DNA of 64,000 bases from Chinchilla lanigera. Its lineage: Eukaryota; Chordata; Mammalia; Rodentia; Chinchillidae. Positions 58,772-64,000 of this stretch are shown here, piece after piece; positions within the stretch are counted from its first letter, which is position 1, and each line of letters opens with the position of its first letter. The notes below the pieces were generated by a model. That model was not told where the DNA came from. It saw nothing but the letters and a program-made list of their open reading frames with translations, and ran no database searches. The position numbers and the translations under genes were made by a program. The DNA lies in assembly GCF_000276665.1 (NCBI RefSeq), contig NW_004955436.1, positions 19,322,096 to 19,386,095 on the forward strand, written 5' to 3'.

Positions 58772-58868
58772 GGGCTGGGGATTTAGCTCAGCGGCAAAAG
58801 CGCCTGCCCGGCAAGTGCAAGGTCGTGAGTTCGGTTCCCGGTACCGGAGAAAAACCAAAAAAAAAAAA
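58772..58868 (+). mobile_element. ID SINE (GATTTAG subfamily), young
   Basis: GGGCTGGGGATTTAGCTCAG, GCGCCTGCCCGGCAAGTGCA, B box GAGTTCGGTTCCCGG, TACCGGAGAAAAACC and an A tail. The 15-bp target duplications AAAAACTTCTGTGAA at 58757-58771 and 58869-58883 are identical. It is close to the 15271 copy. Confidence 0.95.
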
Positions 58869-58883
58869 AAAAACTTCTGTGAA

Positions 58884-59317
58884 ACAAATATGTGAGATAG
58901 ACATGCTTACCCTCATGTGAACATTTTAGAATGTGTACACATGTTGAAACATCATGTGATATCCTATAACTATCCTTGCTTTTATCTGTCAACTTAAAAA
59001 CCAAAATTTGAAAAATATTGCAACCAACTATAAGTTATAGGCTATGGACAAAATATATGAAAAAAGATTGGATAAATATTGATAATTATAGAAGCTAAGT
59101 GATGGACCACCAGGACTTATTATATCACATAATTCTTCTTTTGTATGTAATTTAATTTTTATAATAAAAAGTAAATAAATGAAATTTTTAAAACTTACCT
59201 GCATGTTGTAATACTAAATGAAACTGGGTAATTTTCTCCATTTTATAGGCTCAAATCCATAGCGTAGTAGTTTTCAAATATTGTGGCAGAGATATCTTTT
59301 CATGAAGATAGTATATA
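58884..59317. other. Nothing recognised
   Basis: AT-rich, no assignable element. Confidence 0.4.
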
Positions 59318-59400
59318 GGGCTGGGGATATAGCTCAGCGGCACAAGTGCCTGCCTTGTGAGCGTGAAGTCCCAAGTTTGATTCCGGGTACCAAATATAAA
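59318..59400 (+). mobile_element. ID SINE (GATATAG subfamily), older
   Basis: GGGCTGGGGATATAGCTCAG, CGGCACAAGTGCCTGCCTTG, B-box region AAGTTTGATTCCGGG, TACCAAATATAAATAACAC. It lacks a proper A tail and a clear target duplication. Confidence 0.88.
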
Positions 59401-59859
59401 TAACACGTTTTAACAGATAAATTTTATTTCTATGACTAATTTCAATTTTAAGTAAATTCGAGGAAACTTCATTTACATACAGAAGGTAAATATGTGAATA
59501 TAAGCCTGCTTATTTCATATACCTGTTTAATTGATAAACAGGAATATGTTCTAACAGCTTCAACCCATATACCTAGAGATTGGGGAAGAGATGATATGAA
59601 CAAAATGTGGAAGTAGAAAATTTCAATTAAAGAAATTATAACAGTATCAGACTTATGAAAACACTGTTAGCACTGGGGTAATCATGAAAGAACTCAGCTT
59701 GATCATAAAAGCTTCAGAGTGCTAAGAAACAGATAATGTACCAAGTTTTCCTTGAATATAGAGACATAGTGGCAGCTGCAAAGTGATCTGAACAGGAGAT
59801 GCTGAGAATTCATGTGCTGGCTTTGTCGTGCTGGCATAATAAGTAATGAAAAACTGAGT
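59401..59859. other. Nothing recognised
   Basis: No assignable repeat or gene. Confidence 0.4.
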
Positions 59860-60255
59860 ATTTCAAGTTTACAGTTCCACAGTTCTCACTGGTTGGAATT
59901 TTAAGAATAAGGTATACAGGGTCTGAGGCTGTGAGGAAGAATGTGTCCTGTGCATCTCACCCGGCTTCTGCTGGTCTGCCAGGAGTCTTTCCAGGTTCTT
60001 GGCTTCTAGTTGTACCACTCTGATCTCCACCTTCATCCTCACACAGTGTTCTTCTGTGTCCATAGCTCCAAACTTCTTGTTATGTAGATACCAATAATAT
60101 CTAACTAGGGGGCCACCTAATGAACTTATTTTAACCTGATTACCTCTCTAAAGACTCGATTTCCAAACAGGGTTATATTCTAAGATACTTTGTGTACAGT
60201 TTCAAGGTAAGACTTTGGGAGGGACCACAATTTGACCCCTGACATCGTGACTTCC
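59860..60255 (-). mobile_element. MLT1-type MaLR LTR, minus strand
   Basis: TTTACAGTTCCACAGTTCTC, TCTGCCAGGAGTCTTTCCAG, CTTATTTTAACCTGATTACC, TCTCTAAAGACTCGATTTCC and AAACAGGGTTATATTCTAAG follow the reverse strand of MLT1 LTRs. It is old and diverged. The 64-codon minus-strand frame is part of it. Confidence 0.65.
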
Positions 60256-61074
60256 ATCTTTTCTCGTGTTCTCTCTATGGCTGGGATACCATCATTTCCC
60301 ACCTCTGCAAAAGAGAAGTCTTATGCAACGGATAAAATAACAATTAATGAAGCTAATAAACTTTTCTGATTAGCTATATTTGGGGCTGTGTTTTAGGTCA
60401 AGAAGCTTTCACATCAGGCTTATAAAAAGCGAACATTTATAGAACTAAACTTATTGAAAGATACTTTCTCTTTGGGGATGGGAGGTGGGTGTATAGTATC
60501 CAAAAAGCCTGACTTTGTGAGTAAATTGCAGTGAAATCTTGTGTTACAACCTTAGAATGATTTTCAATGAGGGATGATTTGAGAACTGTTACTAATCAGC
60601 ACAAGTTAATGTTTCGATTGATGCAGACTGTTACACTTTGACATACCACACATCTGTGTATCAATTATGTGTTATTTCTCCTTTAAAATAGTTAAAATAA
60701 AAGTCCAAAGTAAAACTTAAAGGAAATCACTGAAACAGTATCTTGGTAAAAGTACAACAATCCACATTTTAAGTCAGAATAAAAACCTAGGGGAGAAAAA
60801 TCTCTAGAATTGCTAGAGAATTAGAAAAAAACTCTAGAAAATTAGAACTAATATTTTTGTTTATTTCAATCTAGTTTCCTTATTAATATCTAAGAAACTG
60901 TATCACAGAGAAGCTTTTGTCATCTTTCTTTTCTTGATTCACAGACCCTTTTGGGAATCTTATCAATGCTAGGGAAATAAATGTAATTATATTTTTATCC
61001 ACAGATCATTTTCACATCTGCTCTTCCTGAAATAAAGATACAGAAATAATTGAATATCTTAAACTTTTTGAATG
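60256..61074. other. Nothing recognised
   Basis: Probably unique sequence. A run of TCTAGAA-type repeats lies at 60800-60845. Confidence 0.4.
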
Positions 61075-61083
61075 AAAGTAGAG

Positions 61084-61164
61084 GGGCTGGGGATATAGCT
61101 CAGTGGCATAAGCACCTACCTGGCAAGCATAAGGTCATGAGTTTGATTCCCAGTAACCCCCAAA
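61084..61164 (+). mobile_element. ID SINE (GATATAG subfamily)
   Basis: GGGCTGGGGATATAGCTCAG, TGGCATAAGCACCTACCTGG, CAAGCATAAGGTCATGAGTT, TGATTCCCAGTAACCCCC. Short target duplications, AAAGTAGAG, lie at 61075-61083 and 61165-61173. Confidence 0.92.
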
Positions 61165-61173
61165 AAAGTAGAG

Positions 61174-61869
61174 CTAAGTTTGAATCAATATTTCAGTCTG
61201 TATTGCTAAAACAATCTTGCCTAACACTTCCCATTTTGTAAACCTATAAATTAGAAAGTTCATTATGTCTGTTTTAGAGTTTTTCCAGATAACTTGATGC
61301 AATACATGTAAAGTGCTGGAAATGGGGGGGAGCTGCTTTTGTATGTTTCTTATTTTGGTTTCTTTTGTCCTTAACATTGGGATGCAGTCACCATTTTTCG
61401 TAGTTCCAATTTTTATTGTTCATCATTTTATGTGATACTTAAACTGGGATATTTTGTATTTCTGGTAGTGTGCTCTATATCTTAAAATGCATCTAAATAT
61501 CAAAGTGACTAAAATACAATAAACTTACACCGTCATATCTGTAGTAATGAAGCTTTGCACCTATAATGATTTTGTAATGGAGATTTCCTGAAACGTGTTA
61601 GAAAATGATATCATTTCCAGAGATCCAGAGTGAGAATCGATAGCATTCCCTCTGGAAATGTTACTTTCTTATCTTTTTCTTATGTTTGAATCACTGCTAC
61701 AGCACTCTTGCGAGGAATTAGTGCAGCTTTTCTATACAGTCATATAGAAATCATGTTTCTCAAAGGGGAAAAATAAAGTGAGCAAACTTAAAAGACGAAC
61801 CTAGGTTTTGCAAATAAGGCACTGTGGAATAATAATATAACCTCAGCTTAGAATCTGACAGTTTTAAGA
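61174..61869. other. Nothing recognised
   Basis: No assignable repeat or gene. Confidence 0.4.
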
Positions 61870-61975
61870 TGACCATTAATAATGATCCCAACAGTTATTT
61901 ATGAAAATTAAATAAGATAACAAATGTAAAGTATGTGCAGAAGACAATGCCTCAACACAGTTGGGTTTCAAATAA
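61870..61975 (+). mobile_element. MIR-like SINE fragment
   Basis: ACCATTAATAATGATCCCAA, ATGAAAATTAAATAAGATAA, CAAATGTAAAGTATGTGCAG fits the MIR block GAGGATTAAATGAGATAATGCATGTAAAGC. Confidence 0.55.
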
Positions 61976-62329
61976 AATTTACCTACCATTAAACCTAAAT
62001 CTCTACGAAAATCACCCAAGAATGTAATTCAACTTTCATGTCCACAGGGATTAATATGCTTAATAAATTAGTATTTCCCTCTATATGCCTTATGAGAGGT
62101 CTAAGGTATGTGTTCCTGGGCATCTCACCCTGAATTTTTTTCAGTGTTTCTCATTTTGTGAAGTTTGGATTCCCTCACCTTTTCATACACTTATTTCTTA
62201 GCTAGTGGTTGTAATAAACTAAGAATAGTTAGATGGTTATTATTTAATACAAATTCTAAATTACCACTGGTATACCTCATTGGGAATTTTTTGGGTAGCA
62301 AAATGTATCAGTAAGTATTCACTATATAC
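61976..62329. other. Nothing recognised
   Basis: AT-rich. Part of it may be the 3' end of the adjacent ERVL LTR. Confidence 0.35.
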
Positions 62330-62840
62330 AATATAGTACACATCCTATATAATTACATGTTATATATATATATATGTGTATTTATGGATTTATATAGTAG
62401 TCTTGTAAATGGTTGCCTGCACTGTCAGGTACAGAAGAGTGCAGAAGGGCTGTCTGTGCCCTAGAGGGCCAAGGGATCATTCCTGGAGCTCACTGTACAG
62501 TCCTGTGTGAGTCCATACAAGGAAGCCAAAGAATCTGTACTGAATCTGCACTGCAAGATTGGAAGGTCCGTGCTGGAAGCCAGGAGATGGACATCTAAGT
62601 CAATGGCAAAGACTGGAGCTCCTCAATAAAAACAGAAGAAAGATTGCCTTCTTTCCCCTCTTAATTCATTCAGGTTACAAGCCTATTGATTGCTGACACC
62701 CACATCCACAGTGGGTCTTCTGTCTTCAGTAAGTCCATCATTCAGTTAAGCCCAGAGCTGTGCTAAACCAATCAACTGGGCATTTCTTCCTCAATTTGGC
62801 ACAACAACTAGCTATCTTACAAGGTTGTACCTTTGATTTT
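62330..62840 (-). mobile_element. ERVL-type LTR, minus strand, diverged
   Basis: In plus order: a TATATATA tract (62361-62375), GTACAGAAGAGTGCAGAAGG, GAATCTGCACTGCAAGATTG, GGAAGGTCCGTGCTGGAAGC, CAAAGACTGGAGCTCCTCAA, GATTGCTGACACCCACATCC. It shares the block order of 57225-58499 and of 39816-40310 but is more diverged, and its right end lacks the TGTAGTGG start. It supports the 57225-58499 order as the ancestral one. Confidence 0.6.
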
Positions 62841-63416
62841 CATCAAAAGTATTGTCAATTAAAAACTATCAAACATTCTTTGAAGCTCACTTAAAACTAT
62901 ATTGTTTCACATAATTGTATAACTTCTAGGAACATTTATAGAATTTTATTTTAGATGTTTTGCTTTAAGAATAACAAATCTGCAGGATTTCATTATTTTC
63001 AATTCAATTTTATCTCAATGATAGCATACTTTTGAAAGATGGCTCTGTCTTGGCAATGATTTTGTGTCCATGAAGTTGAATATAGTTAAATGTTGTATTC
63101 GATGCTCTAGGTAATACTAACAAAAAAAATTTGTATTACAAAAACTTCAACAGAGCTAATGTTCTAAAAGGACTGTTTAAGACTATTAGTTATAGAATAG
63201 ATATGTGTGCTCTTTCAAAATTTATCTGTTGAGGCTTATCTACCAGTGTGAATGTATTTGGAGATGATTTCTCCAAGGGAAAAAAAAATAAGGTTTAATG
63301 AGCTTGTATGACTTTAATGGTGTGTCTCTGCTGTGTTAGCATTAGTATTCTATCAGTGGTCTTTTGAGAAGAGACAGATTTTCTCTCTCATTCATTCCAT
63401 CTATTCTCTATCCCTT
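62841..63416. other. Nothing recognised
   Basis: No assignable element. Confidence 0.4.
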
Positions 63417-63840
63417 CATGTCCCTGTAAAGCCTCATGCACTCATTGGTGGAACTTTTAGAAAGTGGCTGGATCTAGGGTGTGTAATGCTGGATTAAGGT
63501 GTGTGACACTGGGATTAAGGGTGGGAATAGATAATGAAAGCCCCAACCTGGGTGTGGATGGCACCAATCAATAGGTTTGGAGCCTGGACAGAACATAAGA
63601 GCACAAAAAAAAAAAAGGCAGGCTTGCTGTTTGCTGCCTGACGCTTCTTACGTACCACATTCTACCTGCTAGGCAATGGGCTGTTTGTCCTCTGTGATGC
63701 CCTCTGCCGTGCCACCTGCCTTGGAGCCAGTCAACTACGGACTGAAACCTCTACAGATTGTGAGCTGAAATAAACCTTTCCTTCTTTAACTTGTGCGTGG
63801 AAGGTATTTTGTCTCAGCAATGAGAAAAGCAACTAAGACA
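63417..63840 (+). mobile_element. MaLR LTR, 5' end slightly truncated
   Basis: CTGTAAAGCCTCATGCACTC, GTGTGTGACACTGGGATTAA, GCCACCTGCCTTGGAGCCAG, CGGACTGAAACCTCTACAGA, GAGCTGAAATAAACC and TTTTGTCTCAGCAATGAGAA, ending AAGCAACTAAGACA. It has an A12 run at 63605-63617. No internal region is attached. Confidence 0.85.
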
Positions 63841-64000
63841 ATCTAGATGGAGAAAGAGAACGCTCAATTTCTGTTGTTTAGCATACTTCACCTGTAGTAC
63901 TTGATAATAACAGCCTGAGTATACTAATTTATGTTGCAATGTTCATTCTTTAGCCAAAGCTTGAAATGTATGTTGGTGCACCATAGAACTTCCAAGCAAA
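63841..64000. other. Window end, nothing recognised
   Basis: Short unassigned stretch. Confidence 0.4.

Overview
This window is nuclear genomic DNA from a placental mammal, almost certainly a rodent. It is AT-rich, has no long open reading frames, and is full of rodent-type retroposons: tRNA-derived ID SINEs, B1 SINEs with the internal duplication, composite B1-dID SINEs, L1 LINEs with polypurine 3' UTRs, MaLR LTRs and MT2/MLT2-like ERVL LTRs, over a background of old mammalian repeats (MIR, MLT1). The ID copies have the form GGGGCTGGGGATTTAGCTCAG...GTTCGGTTCCCGGTACCGGAGAAAAACC-A(n). That lacks both the squirrel-type tail and the second tRNA-like half I associate with kangaroo rats and pocket mice. 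A non-muroid rodent such as a beaver relative fits best, but the species cannot be read from the sequence.

No functional protein-coding gene, exon chain or intact RNA gene could be supported. The longest open frames (about 140 codons or fewer) are chance frames or antisense of repeats. The region reads as a gene desert or the inside of a very large intron.

Layout. 1-3.7 kb: a MaLR LTR with internal sequence, interrupted by a rearranged ERVL LTR. 3.7-14 kb: L1 fragments on both strands and several copies of a poly(A)-ended repeat called family R here. 14-25 kb: mostly unique DNA with a possible minus-strand pseudogene, ID, MIR and B1-dID copies, and a 25-nt U6 snRNA stub. 26.3-27.7 kb: minus-strand decayed protein-like sequence of unknown identity. 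28-38 kb: B1, MIR, L1 and MLT1 remnants and a MaLR LTR. 39.7-40.5 kb: an ERVL LTR nested in a MaLR LTR that has a perfect 5-bp target duplication. 43.3 kb: a 37-nt 5S rRNA stub with a perfect 13-bp duplication. 43.8-45.9 kb: a 5'-truncated minus-strand L1. 49.8-55.1 kb: a near-full-span L1 that has lost its reverse-transcriptase region and carries a B1. 55-64 kb: MaLR and ERVL LTRs and a cluster of ID elements.

The most notable items are the two tailless small-RNA retropseudogenes (U6 and 5S), the inverted middle segment of the ERVL LTR at 2.9-3.7 kb, the RT-less L1, and the unidentified minus-strand coding-like segment. Repeat family names are assigned from remembered consensus features, not from a database search.
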